A stretch of DNA of 64,000 nt, from contig CAIIXF020000006.1 of NCBI GenBank assembly GCA_903813345.2, positions 22,205,936 to 22,269,935 on the forward strand, in the 5' to 3' direction. How positions within the stretch are numbered: the stretch's first letter is position 1; every line of letters starts with the position of its first letter. Position numbers and translations under genes: made by a program. Below are positions 45,801 through 57,964 of this stretch, piece by piece. Under the pieces are notes generated by a model. It made no database searches. It was not told the origin of the DNA and saw only the letters and a program-made list of their open reading frames with translations. Origin of the DNA: Owenia fusiformis. Taxonomy: Eukaryota; Annelida; Polychaeta; Sabellida; Oweniidae.

Positions 45801-48794
45801 GTCAATGGGCCCGGGGTAATTAAATAAAAACTTGCAAGTAATAAAGATGACCTTCCTGAACCATGTTTGAATAGTTAATGATCTATAGAAGCTTTCAAAT
45901 ACATTTATAAATGTTTACTTATATATCTTGTTAAAACTTTGAACCTCATGATAAACCCTCATATGTAATTCTCATTCCCTATTTTTTGATCTCCTCAGGT
46001 TTTCCCAACCAGATGTTGAATCTGTATTTAATCTGTCAGAATATCACCATTGTTTCATCTTTTCAACATTGCAATCAGATTTTCAACACAGTTGCATATG
46101 ATTCTCTGTGAAACTTGATTTTGTCAGATGTTGAAGTGGGATAATTGTACATGAAGCTAATGTGATATATACACACACACACACACACACACATGTCTGT
46201 TTAAATTATTATTGGTACATGTATCAGCTTTGATGCCACAACTCACGCAGCTTGTATATCAATTTATGAGTTGCACAAAACCTGTGTTTGTGTGACTTCA
46301 AAATAATCATTTTTGTTGGATAGAAAACCATACCACATCCCATTTTCACTCTTAAACTAAATTAACTATGTTAATTCTAATCAGGCATTGAACTATTGAA
46401 AATCAGCATGATTATTTAACCAGTTTACCTTTTTTCTAGAGTTGCCTTCCGGAAAGAGTCATTTGGGTATTTCACATTTGGGAAAAGTAGCACATTGTGG
46501 ATGAAACCCTTGTATGTAAATGAGCCTTCCAGTCGAGCTAACAATGCACTGCAAAGTAATGCACTCCAAAACAATTCACCACACAACAGTGCATTACCAA
46601 GGGATGCAAAGGTATGATGTTTTTGAATTTCTTAATGATATTGTTGTTAGAAAATGATGAACCCCAATAAAGTATGGCATCATCTCAGACTGAATCCTCT
46701 ATACACATATTCTTTTCTGCTGATAATAAACTATTTGATGTTTTAATATGATTTAAATAATTAATATTTTATATTGTCATTGTTTTGATATGATATGTGA
46801 CTTTATAGATATTGTATTGCTTTCCTCCAATGTTTGTGACTGGCATATACATATACATGTACACATACATTTATTTCCATTTGTAATGACCACATAATGT
46901 TAGCATTTCAAAAAGCCAAGACAACTCATCCAACATTTTTCTCATTTTGCAGAATGTAACCAAAGGAGAAATGATTTCTAGGGCTTTTATTACTCCTTTC
47001 TATAGATAATTATTCGATGTTTATTTTCATTTCGTACTATCAATTACCTTGAGTAACTGCACTCTATCATATTGCCCCATGAGCTTGCTGTGAAACATAC
47101 TGTCTATTTTGGTATAGGGACATCACTTTTTACTGAAATGCTTTATGATATTCTGTATTTTTGTACTCTTTGCAATCATTCGACTTCACTTCTTAAAAAA
47201 GAGCTTCATCTTAACTCTTTCAGTTTTCAATAAATCTCTGATCTCACCGAGCCAATCAGAGTTCGTCGTTCGTATGGATGACTTTCTATGTAGTAATTTC
47301 CTATGACACCACCGCATAGTTAATGAGCACGTATTTGGCACGCATTCCTTCCACTTCGCTGATTGGCTGAGAAAGGGTCAGCGTTGTAGATTTGAAATAA
47401 TTTATTACACAGGCTGTCACAGGCACCAATCTTTGGGGCGGGCTGCTAAACTGTAATATAGTCTATACGAGGCAGAGGGCAGTTTATAACTAGACTCTGC
47501 GTGCAGGGTAGTATTTTTGAAAAAACCAACAGTGCTATAGAACGAATACAGCACAAAAAATCTATTTATTATACAAAAAATAAATTGTAAAATATTTCCA
47601 TGTACATACATAAATGTATTTCCAGAAGACATCCAAAGTTATGAAACACATTCAAAATGAATCACCAATTCCAACTATTCCTGATGCCCCTCGATATAGG
47701 AGGACACGTCCTGTGAAACTCGTGGAGCCATCTATTGTTAACCCATACTCCCAAACAGGACCACCAACTGTTCAACCCAGCCTTGATGGCCTTAGGTTAG
47801 TTTTTAAGTTGGTAAGGTATATCCTGTATTCTGATTTTGAGGTTTCCATATTCAGAACCTCCATATTCTCCCGCCATATTATGCTCCAGGGCACATCTTC
47901 CCATTTTGAAAAAGTTGATTGAAAAAATTAAGATAAAAATAAGAAACACTACTGGGTATTGGATGAAGCAGTTACGTACAGTTGGTTTGGATATGAGGTT
48001 TATCCCTCTTGAGATATGTACATTTACCTATGGTCCCTCAGGTAGTTATGCATATCTCCAAGTACATAACCCTTATACATTCCACTATATGTTTAATAAT
48101 GTTAAATGTTTGTTATAATTTATTCAGAAACATGTTTGCTCCTTTTTGCAGGCACAATGGATGGAGTACAGATATCAGACCAGATGAACAGTTCTATAAC
48201 AGTAACAACTCTAGCGACCAGCCAGGCCTAGAGGGTCTCCAACATGCCTTCTGGCCTCCTATTAACTCTAAACCAGCAGGCAAGATCAATCACACACATA
48301 AGAACAAACAAGGGAATGCCACCAATGAAAACACTAAGGTCACCAGTAATGTTGGAAATGACATAACAAATAATCAGATGCTTGAAAGTGAGAATAGTGA
48401 AGACGAATGGAGTGATGAGGCAGATGAATGGACATGTAGCAATGATAAAACAAGGAGTGATTCAGATGAAGTAAAAGACGATAAAGAGGACATAACAGAA
48501 GATATGATCCATCCTGCTGTTATGAAGCTCCAAGCGTGCCTGGAGGCTCAGTTCCAACTGTGTGATGACCTCAGTAATAAGTCTTTGAATGGTTTCGCAC
48601 CACATCTAACACTTGGACAGTTTAAGAATCAAATTGTTGCAAAACGATTAGATGACTTCTGCAGAGAGTGGAAGGATATTGAGTTTGAGGTGAATGAGAT
48701 TTATATGATAAGTCGGAAAGATTTTAACGATCCATTCCATATAAGGGAAAGGATACCTCTGGGAAGTCTAGAGAGTGAGCTAGCCTGTCAGTAG
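42813..48794 (+). CDS. 2H phosphoesterase (2'-5' RNA ligase-like) family protein
   Basis: Exons 42813-42889, 45489-45626, 46440-46611, 47626-47795 and 48152-48794; all GT-AG, phases consistent, 1200 nt, 399 residues. The N-terminus SALVIIPPESLWTQIQSIR, then WMPHINLLYPF (first histidine motif, His38, with Asn in place of the usual Thr), FTFGKSSTLWMKP (83-95) and FAPHLTLGQF (second motif, His337, HLTL) are the hallmarks of the 2H phosphoesterase superfamily, which acts on 2',3'-cyclic or 2'-5' phosphodiester bonds in RNA or nucleotides. About 200 residues between the halves (roughly 100-303) are low complexity: Asn/Ser/Gln-rich, a basic RYRRTRP patch, a Pro-rich part and a very acidic run (265-303). 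Start: the first ATG before the conserved motif. The substrate is unknown. Both catalytic histidines are present. Confidence 0.82.
44330..44790. repeat. Imperfect 175-195-bp tandem repeat, about 3 units
   Basis: Units share TTGCTCTTTGTGTTCTACCT (near 44356, 44549 and 44724), GGTGATCATGGTACT and AGAACACATTTA. The spacing is irregular (about 193 then about 175 bp). It lies in intron 1 of the 2H phosphoesterase gene. Confidence 0.65.
45325..45461. mobile_element. Truncated poly-C/G element beside an exon
   Basis: Inverted-orientation copy of the 7977-8188 family: GGCTAAAAGCATTTGAAAAG, then CAGG(G)n, (C)n and a right end CCTGGCTACAGGCCTG at 45461. The left end is missing. It stops 27 bp before the exon that begins at 45489, directly upstream of the polypyrimidine tract. 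Confidence 0.6.
45653..45963. mobile_element. Mariner-type miniature element in 2H gene intron 2
   Basis: Left end CGAGGGTGGTCATTAAGTTC, right end the imperfect complement (GAACCTCATGATAAACCCTC), with TA outside. The interior (TGTTGCCATATTGAG, GGGCCCGGGGTAA) matches the arms of the 31465-35168 element, so both belong to one family. Confidence 0.55.
46171..46193. repeat. (AC)n microsatellite
   Basis: Eleven or so AC dinucleotides in intron 2 of the 2H phosphoesterase gene. Confidence 0.9.
47163..47513. mobile_element. About 350-bp miniature element in 2H gene intron 3
   Basis: The left part TACTCTTTGCAATCATTCGA and right part GACTCTGCGTGCAGGGTAG recur, joined directly, in a 60-bp derivative at 56231-56292. 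Inside, AGCCAATCAG (about 47254) faces CTGATTGGCT (about 47359). Terminal inverted repeats are only about 7 bp (TACYCT/AGGGTA). Non-coding. Confidence 0.45.
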
Positions 48795-51778
48795 ATGAAA
48801 ACTAAAAAATTGGGAGTTATGAAAAGCAATCTAAATGAATACAAGAAATGTATTATAGAAAGTTGGATTTTAGCAATTGTGTCCCATAAATTCTCTTATG
48901 TCTGTACTCTGTTTCTGTATCAAAACAATTTATTCCCAATGAGTTAAAAAATGTTTAGAGTACAGTGAAACTTGTGAAGTGGAACACCTCTAGAAGTGAA
49001 ACACTGACTAAACGTAAAAAATGAACCTCTTTAAGTGTCACACCTCACAGGTTTAATGTATGATCAAGTCCATGTTCTATCTTTCTTCCCTTATTAACAG
49101 TTAGGTTCAAAGGGGTTAAAGTACCCATTCTAGAAGATAAACACTAAACAGGGTCTTTAATCAGTAGGAACCTATTTTGTCTCATATACAAAAAACATGT
49201 TTTAGTATTTTGAAACAAGGGTTACTTTTGCCAAAGATTTGTGTGATTTTCTTTTTCTACTACATGTATATGTATAGATGTCAGGTAAAGCATTTTACTT
49301 TTGAACAATTGTAAGATTCTAATTTTTAGATGTCAGTTAAATTTTTTATTTAACATTTAGATGTCAGGGGAAGCACTATTTAGTGTTTGGTAAATTTGAC
49401 TGCATCAAGGGTGTTCTAGATTCTTTATCAAGATGATCAAAACTATCACCAGTCAGTGGAAATGACACATAAGCAACATAAGCATCACCTTAAAAAGATG
49501 TGTAAGCGTCATTTTATTTTCTAGTTTTAGGGTATAATCCTGTTTGTTCATCAACTGATGATTATGGAAGTGATGACCAGGAAATTTAAGTGACAGCTAA
49601 AGATACGAGTATGAGTATGAGAGTAGATATTGTAAAATGGTTGAAGCAGTTTATTCAAGAACCATGCCAATGTGGCATTTACAGTTCCTTTAATATCTGA
49701 AAGAAGTTAAGAAATTAAATTCAATTTTTCAAACCTTTCCTGTGATCTCATCTCTATCCTTGACTGTGCAATGGAAGGAATTTTAGTATGCCAGTATGCT
49801 AGGCTCTAAATAATCGAGTCAGGTACAAAACTGTGATATTTGTTATTAATCAAATTACAAAAAATAAATAAACAGATTACCAAGGTATAAAGTTTTCATT
49901 AAAAATCAAACTGCTTTATGAGTATGTCAAATTAGAGGAATAAAGTGATCAAAACTAAGTGTGTTGAATTAATTTGAATAATGCTAAATAAAACAAGAGA
50001 AATTATTATTTTTTTACTTAGTCATTGCTTTATACAAACACTAATTTGCAAATTTCCTGCATAAGTTGAATTAATGAACATGCTATTACGCTGTTTATAT
50101 AATACATAAAGCATTATATAATCTGTGGCATACAATACACAAAGCTATAGCATGGGCTTTCAATGAATAGAACAATTTTTCTTATTTGTTTTTACAGAAC
50201 AATAAAGAATGATTTTCACATCCTAAAGGTTAATCTTCAGTTTTTGCCAGATATACGAAACATGCGTGCTTGAAAGATATTTTTCCAATCCGTGCTAGCT
50301 GTGCCTGTGTCATATGTGTGGACCTTAATTTTGTAGTGCTCACTCAGTCATAAAACATTGCCTTACAGAATGAGATATATTAAAAGTCTTGCATCAATCT
50401 CTTGTGATCCCTCCTAAACATGTCACTTCCATGAGCTGGTAGAGTTTAGTGGGGAGGAGGAGGGGGTTCGAGAGAGACTTTTGAGTTTAAGACAGCTTAG
50501 TGATTGAACAATGTACATGCACTTTAGCATTGATAAAGAGGATATATGTCAGATGTTTTATTTATTACCCCTTGCCTTAGAGCTTTTAAATAAATTAACT
50601 TAATTAAATCTGAATTATAAAAATTCCCTGCTTTTGTAAAGGAAAGTAGATTTAATTTATTGAAGGAATTTATTTCCTTTCACAAATTAATACTTTTTAT
50701 TTTTATTTAATTCTGATTGAGCTTGTAATAAGATTATTTCCACTTGCGACTTGCATATTGATTTTATAAGTTAATTTTGTGCCCATGTGCTTGATAATGT
50801 TTATAAAAGAGTTATGAAAACATTTTATACAAGACCTGAATCATGAAAATGAGACAAACATGATAATTTTGAGTAACCCTTCATACCCATAATTCCTTGC
50901 AAACAAAATAAAAATGGTCAACAATAAAAAACATGTTCATCTTTGATTTAATATGGGAAGCTGTTGGATGAATAAAATGGGTGCATTTGGAATAGTAGTG
51001 TTCACATTAAAGAGATGTTCATCTGAGAGTTGTGTTCAACTTAAGAGATTCTAGAACAAGACTCTCCTGAATTCAAAAATACTAAAAACCTCTCAAGGCA
51101 ATAAATATTGTATTATTACATTTCTAGAGGTCCTAGAAATTCTGGCTCCCCAAGTACTGTGTATTAATCATAGTGTATTAAGTCACATGAGGCTTGGATA
51201 GATTACCTTAGTTTTAACATTTACTTACCAGGTCACAGACTGACCTGCTTCTATTAAAATATTCCCCTGTGTAAAATATCAGAAGTGTCATACTTGAAAA
51301 TGAAAACAGTTGAATTAAATGAGGGGAATTAGTAAACGCCAAAGTAAACTGAGACACAAAATCCATACTTTGATTCATTGTATAGAAATCAACAATTTAT
51401 TCAAAATGTAGATTATGTAAGTTAAATAAGTATGTTTACATGTTTAAGTTGAAGCTAGCACAGATATTATTGGACCGATTATCAGCAATAAAAATGTTCA
51501 CCTTCAAATGAGTATTGAATATCAACTTTATGAGCAATTCTTATGTTATTTAAGGTCAAGTGCCTTTAAGGAGAAAATCCAGATAAAATTGGATTCTAAT
51601 AACTAGATCCTGTTCGGTCTTGTTACAAAATTTATTTTTACTTTTCATTTCTTGATTTGTTTGAATTTATTACCTCTTTGATAATTTGCAGAAATGTCTT
51701 GTCACGATCCACAAACAAATTTTTAGAATATCAGACCAATAATATGTAAATGTCAATACATATATCCTAATTTTAATA
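48795..51778. other. 3' flank and intergenic AT-rich sequence
   Basis: No ORF, RNA gene or structured repeat recognised downstream of the 2H phosphoesterase stop. Several AATAAA hexamers occur (for example near 49862 and 50202), but none can be assigned as the gene's polyadenylation signal with confidence. Confidence 0.4.
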
Positions 51779-52002
51779 GCACTTGGGAATTCCCTTATAA
51801 CATTTGGGGATTCCTTTATAGCATTTGGGGATTCCCTTATAGCATTTGGGGATTCCTTTATAGCATTTGGGGATTCCCTTATAGCATTTGGGGATTCCTT
51901 TATAGCATTTTAGGATTCCTTTAGAGCATTTGGGGATTCCTTTATAGCATTTTGGGATTCCTTTATAGCATTTGAGGATTCCATTAGGGCATTTGGGATT
52001 TC
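51779..52002. repeat. About 21-bp minisatellite, roughly 10 units
   Basis: Tandem units GCATTTGGGGATTCCTTTATA with variants (TTTTGGGATTCC, CCCTTATA), alternating CTTTATA and CCTTATA endings in the first half. Confidence 0.9.
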
Positions 52003-52268
52003 CTAAACTGATGAATCAGATGGAATTTATTGGCAATACTAGATTTAATGTCAAGGTTCATAAACATTTGGGAGAGGAGGTGAAAGTCCATATCAATAAC
52101 TCTTCAATTCTGTTTTGAGGCAGGGAGAGGTCAATCTGGGATGAAATAAAATCAATTTTGGATCACATTGACCTGATTCCTTACTTAACATTTCATGTTT
52201 GTCAATCGATAGGGGATGAAAAATGGTATTAGTAAATTTGGACCTATTTCTGGCTCATCATCTCATTT

Positions 52269-52305
52269 GTTTGTCTGTCTGTCTATCTGTCTGTCTGTCT
52301 GTGTG
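52269..52305. repeat. (TCTG)n microsatellite
   Basis: GTCTGTCTGTCTATCTGTCT and following units, about nine tetranucleotides with one variant. Confidence 0.85.
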
Positions 52306-52865
52306 ACCTTTCATGATATATTTGTAATTTGACCTTACCTACTTTTTCAACCTGATCTATTTTTAGAAATGAATTTATGGGATCAGGATGTGAAGCCACA
52401 CATGGTACCATAGTTTAAGTCTTCTAGAAAAAAATAATGCCTATTCGAAATTGAGGTCCATTTTAGGTCCGTTTGTATGTTTACAATCAACAAGTTCTGT
52501 TTAGACAAAATATGGGTCAAAAATGATTTGGAGATTGAGCCCTGTATGGTTTTACATTGACACCATTTTATATTGTCCTAAAAGGTAAATATCATGGTGA
52601 TGAAGAGACGTGTCTCTAGCAATGACTTGATGAGAATTTCAATATCCTTGGATGACACAGCTTTGTATATTGATGTAGGTTGTAAAATGACGTACATCCA
52701 TATATTGGCTTCAGGTGAGAATCATATTAAATTACAGTAAAACCTGCGAACAGGGAATGCTCTTCGGACTGGAGGAAAGTTTCCTTGTTCAGAGGTTTTC
52801 CCTATAGAGAGGGGCCGCACTTTCAGCCAACTCAGAATTGCCGAATAAGCATTTTTTTGTATATA

Positions 52866-53931
52866 CGAGGGTTGTCCCAGAAGTAATGCACTATATGCTC
52901 TAACTTTCTTTAATATTCTTCAATTCTGCTGAAATTTTGTGTATATAACAATTGAAGTTTTATCTATTATATCCTGAAGTTGCAGCATCCAACATTAATC
53001 TTAAGTCTTAATATGGTTGCTATAACAACATGGGGGTAGGGGTGGGCGGGGCAGGTACCAATTTTTCTAATTATGAAAAGATCTAAAGTGTTATTTTATT
53101 AATATTTCTTTCCTTTAAATGGTCAAAATGTTTGGGAAATTGTCAAATTTATTCAGCATGATGTTAACCAAGTACGAATAATGACATTTAGCACTGTGAT
53201 GTCATAATACCACATTTCAATAGTCACAAATTCAAATACAGTCACAGTCAAGAAATTGCAAAAATGGCTGCAATTCTCACCTGATAACAGAAGGCCTTGC
53301 GTTTGGTGGCCTAATTTCATACTTCACTTGGACTCACAGCCACGCAAAACAATGCTACCATGAAGAAAGTATATAAGGAGTATATACCAGATAGAACTAC
53401 AATTATGGGGTGGCAGAAGAGATTTAAAAGAGACGATTTGACCCTGTATGACAACTTCAAACATGGGAGGCAAAAACTCCACAAGTCACAGTGGAAGAAA
53501 TTGCCGAGAGTGTTTAACCTGACAGGCATCAAAAGTACATAACATGCAAAGGACAATATTTTGAGAAATGTGAAATGGGACATTGTGCAATATACATCCA
53601 TCAAACCTAGGATGTGCTCAAAGTGATTTAGTATCTTAAAATGTATTATTGAGCATACTTCTTATAGCTACACCAAATGGTATTTGTTGATTAATTATTT
53701 CATATTTTCAATTTTTTATTCCTTTTGATGTGACTGTATAACCTGCCCCGCCCTACCCAGACTCACCAACTTGATTTTATTATAACATCAATATAGTTTT
53801 ATCAGTCAACATGAAAATTTCTAGAATAATCAAAATGTCTCTAAGAAACATTTACTGAAAATTTTATGGAAAAATATCAATTATTGATAAAGTTAGAGCA
53901 TATAGTGCATTACTTCTGGGACAACCCTCGT
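52866..53931 (+). mobile_element. Degenerate mariner element
   Basis: Ends CGAGGGTTGTCCCAGAAGTA and its complement, with at least 40 bp of inverted repeat (AATGCACTATATGCTCTAAC follows) and TA on both sides (52864-52865, 53932-53933). About 1.07 kb, slightly short for an intact mariner (about 1.3 kb). It retains a transposase fragment at 53360-53542. Confidence 0.75.
53360..53542 (+). pseudogene. Mariner transposase N-terminal fragment
   Basis: Open frame reading MKKVYKEYIPDRTTIMGWQK, then RFKRDDLTLYDNFKHGRQKL. The W..RFKR(D/G)....D..(R/H)GR pattern is the end of the mariner helix-turn-helix and linker to the catalytic domain. No DDD catalytic domain follows; the frame stops after about 60 codons. 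Clearly non-functional. Confidence 0.6.
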
Positions 53932-54636
53932 ATTTGGGCATTAATTGATTTTACCAATGCCGACTCCATACTTGGTCGCTAGACCTTGTTGTGACATCTT
54001 GGAAGATGTATGAAGGTCTCCTATCTCCCTCCTTTAACTGAGGGTAAGGAGCATTCTCCCGATGTTTATTTTAGCCGCTGCTGCTGGCGTATGATGATGT
54101 AATTGTTGTAATTGTTGATAGATTTGGCTCAACATAACACATGTACTTATCTGTTATCTCCATAAAACAAGTGTATCAATCCCTAGATTATCACAACTGA
54201 TTTGATGTAATTATGTTTGTTGAAAGGAAGAATTAGTGTCATGATAATTAGTAACAAACAGATTAGTATTAGTTTTAAAATATATCAGGGTAATTAACAG
54301 TGGGTGGGATGCTACATCTTGTAAACAATTGGCTTATCTTAATCTCAATCATATTAATCCAAGCTTTTTAGAATCAGATATTGGCTTAAGACTTTCACAC
54401 CTCTGAAAAATAATGGAATATACAGTGTCACCAATATTCCATATTCCTTGTTCACAGGTGAATTTTCATAATTTGCCCCAAAATAGTGTTCCTTGTTCCC
54501 TGTTCACAGGTTTTCCCTACAGAGAGGGTCCGTTAACATGTAAGTCAATGGAAAAATATTTGGTTCTTTTGAAAAGCATTCCTTGTTCATAGGTTTTCCC
54601 TACAGAGAGGTATTCCATCGGACAGGTTTTACTGTA

Positions 54637-56364
54637 TAACAAGAGGAGTGACCTGATCAACCTCTGCTGCCTTATCCCACTTATCTATAGGAATGATTGA
54701 GTTAATAAATATTTGGTTTCATTGAGGTCTTACCTCTCATAAAGGTGTTAATGTCTGTTCAGGGTGACTAATAGTCATGTAGATTTGAATGTGTTCCATC
54801 ATCTAATAAGGAATTTATTATTTAATGTTGCAGATTCACAAATAAGCAAATTATAAGTAACTTAATATTATGGGATTCTGTTGGAGTTCAAATATGAAAT
54901 GAACAAGTATATGTGGGTACAATGTGAATTTGATTAATCAATCTGATATGTGTATGTGCATAGTTGATTTTGTGACACAAATTCTAAAGCTTCTTATTTG
55001 GTTTAACCAAAATGGTATTTCTTATTGAAAGAGACGAGGTGAAGCTAGCTGTACTCCAAAGATGTGAAATCAAATTCTATTCAATGGATACGCTCACGCA
55101 AAAAGTGATATTATCATCAAGGTTCATTGATTTCTTGGAATGTATACTTATTCCTAATAAATTGACATCATTCTGTCTCAGATGTGTGGGATGATGCTCA
55201 TTACAAGGAATTTACCGGTTGATTGATTTTAAGCCAAGAGCATTTTCCATTCTGTCTAGTCAACAATCATCCTGAGTGTAATAGGATACTCTATGAACTA
55301 TATCTTTATACTAGATTATTATTTGATTTAATGTGCTTTATTGTACAGTATCATAATTTTCTTATAACATTTTACCATTATATTTTACCATAACATTTTA
55401 CCATACCATTTTACCATTACATTTTACTAAAATACAAGTATTTTAATCATATTGTATTTTACCATTTATAATATGATACCATAACATTTTACCATTTCAT
55501 TTTCAATGAAAATAATATTAATTGTTTCGTCACTAAGAAATTTACTCCACCTTGGAAAAATCCAATGTAGTGAAAATGTCAAATGAGATTATCTGACTGA
55601 CAGAAGTATAAGCTTATTCTATGAATCTGTCAAACATAATTGCTCAATCTGTGTGGGAGGCGCATCCTGTATGTAATGATGGCTTAGTTCCTTTCTTATC
55701 ACCGCAATCAATAACTGTAGCCGGTGGACCAGCTATTAGGGGGCATATCAATCGGATGTCATTTGTGAGCTAATAGGATTCGTATCAAAATGTTGTCAGT
55801 ATCATTCAGATAATAATATCATCTTTCTGTTTCACCATTAGAAGATGTAAGATGTTGTGGTTTATGTGATGTGTCAGTATGATCAATTTTTTAATGAAAT
55901 ATTTTTTAATCTTAGTGTAGTTTCATAATTTTAAGATTTGGAATTATCTCCCGAGTCAGAGTTTTACTATTAACAATTATTGTAAAAACATGCTCTTATA
56001 TTGTGGCAAAGAGAGTCCTTGTACTCAAATAACATTGATATTATTAGATATCCAAGGCTATTGTTCAATAATCTATATACCGGTACATGTACAATGGAGA
56101 CGGTTATATTGGGAATCAATATCCACATACTATTAGTGCATATTTAATGATTTCTATTAATTGGCTTATTGTACTACTGGTTAATAACATATCAATAGGG
56201 GCATAATTTTATTCATGATTTTGCGAACTCCCTACCCTTTGCATTCATTCGTCTTCACTTCTTTATAACTGGACTCTGCGAGTAGGGTACAAACTCCCAT
56301 GACAGTGTCTCAGACTTGCACTGCCAAGGAGTATGATGATTTTGGAGAAGGTTAATAAATATAA
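54637..56364. other. Intergenic, AT-rich, with TTTTACCAT repeats
   Basis: No gene recognised. A degenerate 15-17-bp repeat (ATAACATTTTACCAT and variants) occupies about 55365-55500. A 60-bp deletion derivative of the 47163-47513 element lies at 56231-56292. A 60-codon open frame at 55012-55194 has no recognisable features. Confidence 0.45.
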
Positions 56365-57964
56365 CTAGACATGTAAATTGAACAAGTTCAATTTAAGACT
56401 CCAGATTTCAAACTTTTTTTAAGCTGAGTCATCCAAAATACTGTAAGCTGAGCCATTCAGAATAAGCTGAGTCATCTAGAATATAGACATTTAGACAACT
56501 CTTAAGTAGGTTATCTTCGACTCCATTGGCTTAACATGGTGATATCATAATATCGACTTTTTGAGACTTCAAACCGCTATAACTATTTAACCAGAAGTTG
56601 GGTCGAAACTTGGTTTGCAGATTCGAATTTCTGAGAAAATTCTACGTTTGTGTCATAACTCATACATTTAATTTTGAGAAATTTCTGTGTTGACCTACTT
56701 TCTGGACGCCATTCCTCAAAATCTGTAAGAGTAATCAAAAAAGACCGTCACAACAATAATGTCTTTAAGCTACATGATGAAAAAAAGATCAAGGAATAAC
56801 GACGAATAGTGACAAAGATAATTGACATTATGTTAGAAATGTAAGATTTGACCCAGTACTTGACCTTGGCTTTTCACTGTCCAAATGTTGAATTAAGGTA
56901 GCTTTTGGATTTAAAATTTGTAATTTTCTGCTGCCCTATTGACATAACATGGGATATAGAAATAGGAATTTTTTAATTTTTTAAAACGCCATAACTTCCG
57001 AACCGGGTGTCGGATTGAAATTTGATTTGCAGATTCGGATTCCTGAGAAAATTCTACTCTTAATTCATAACTCATACGTTAAATTTGGAGAACCTTTCAT
57101 GTTGACCTACTTTTCGGACACCATATCTCAAAAGTGGGTCGAAATACTTTCTGACGGCAAAAAGCTAACACTATTAGCACACTCTTTGCTACCTCTCTAC
57201 AAAATTTGGAAGCAAATCATTAAAGTGTAGTGTCAGAATCGCAAAAATAAGTTAAAACTATCAATTTGACCTAGATTTTGACCTAGGCTTTTTGGTGTCC
57301 AAATTTTAAAGCTAGGTAGCTTTTGAGGTCCCCTTCTTTCGCAGGCTTTCATTATGTTAAGCTGTATTCAGTCTATATTTAGTATTTTACACTTCAAAAA
57401 AATATTTTTTCCCATTGACTTAACATGGGGCACCAAATTTAGCGTTTTTTAGCTTTCAAAATGCCATAACTTCCGAATGGGAAGTCGGATCGAAATTTGG
57501 TTTGCAGATTTGGATTGCTGAGAATATTCTACATCTTTTTCATAGCTCACCCATTCAATTTGGAGGATGTTTAGTCGTGACCTACATTACGGACGCCATA
57601 TCTCAAAATCGGTAAGAGCAATCAAAATTCTGATGTCATAACTTTGATTCGCCTTTTTCTAAGCTACACGATGATAAAAAAGATGAAGGAGTTACGAAGA
57701 ATGTTGACGAAGATATGATGAAGAATGTTGAAAATGTAAGATTTGACCTAGTTCTTGACCTTTGACCTAGATAAAAATTTGACCTAATTTCCCAGAAAGC
57801 CGGATACAGTCTTTAATTAACCATGTAAGTTGGATAGAGTAAGATGTTATAGTTGGAGAGAAAATCTGTTAGGAGGAAGAAAGAAAGAAAGAAAGAAAGA
57901 ATGAAAAAGAATAATAAGAAAACAGGCAAAAACAATAGACTCCAGATTTTCAATCTGGAGTCTA
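56365..57964 (-). mobile_element. Helentron-like non-autonomous element, copy 2
   Basis: Reverse-orientation relative of 33157-35042: it begins (3' end) CTAGACATGTAAATTGAACA with the palindrome AATTGAACAAGTTCAATT, then the subterminal AGACTCCAGATT. It ends (5' end) with hairpin AGACTCCAGAT...AATCTGGAGTCTA at 57964. Flanking bases are ATAA on both sides, i.e. TTAT in element orientation, as in copy 1. Internal blocks (CTTCCGAACCGG, AACGCCATAACTTCC) match copy 1. A (GAAA)n tract lies near 57878-57905. Non-coding. Confidence 0.6.

Larger units (their letters stand above)
52735..54634. mobile_element. Pogo/Tigger-like TIR element containing a mariner
   Basis: Left end CAGTAAAACCTGCGAACAGG, right end complement of CAGTAAAACCTGTCCGATGG, both next to TA (52733-52734, 54635-54636). 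CAGTAAAACCT ends with TA duplication are typical of pogo/Tigger-type elements. Internal copies of AGGTTTTCCCTACAGAGAGG occur near both ends (for example about 52790, 54520 and 54590). Its own transposase is not visible. The mariner remnant 52866-53931 is inserted near its left end. Confidence 0.6.

Noticed and set aside
47614-48118. Open frames running through 47800-48118 as alternative coding sequence of the 2H gene
   Set aside because: They read through the donor at 47795 into intron 4. The spliced model keeps frame and homology, and the acceptor at 48151 is strong.
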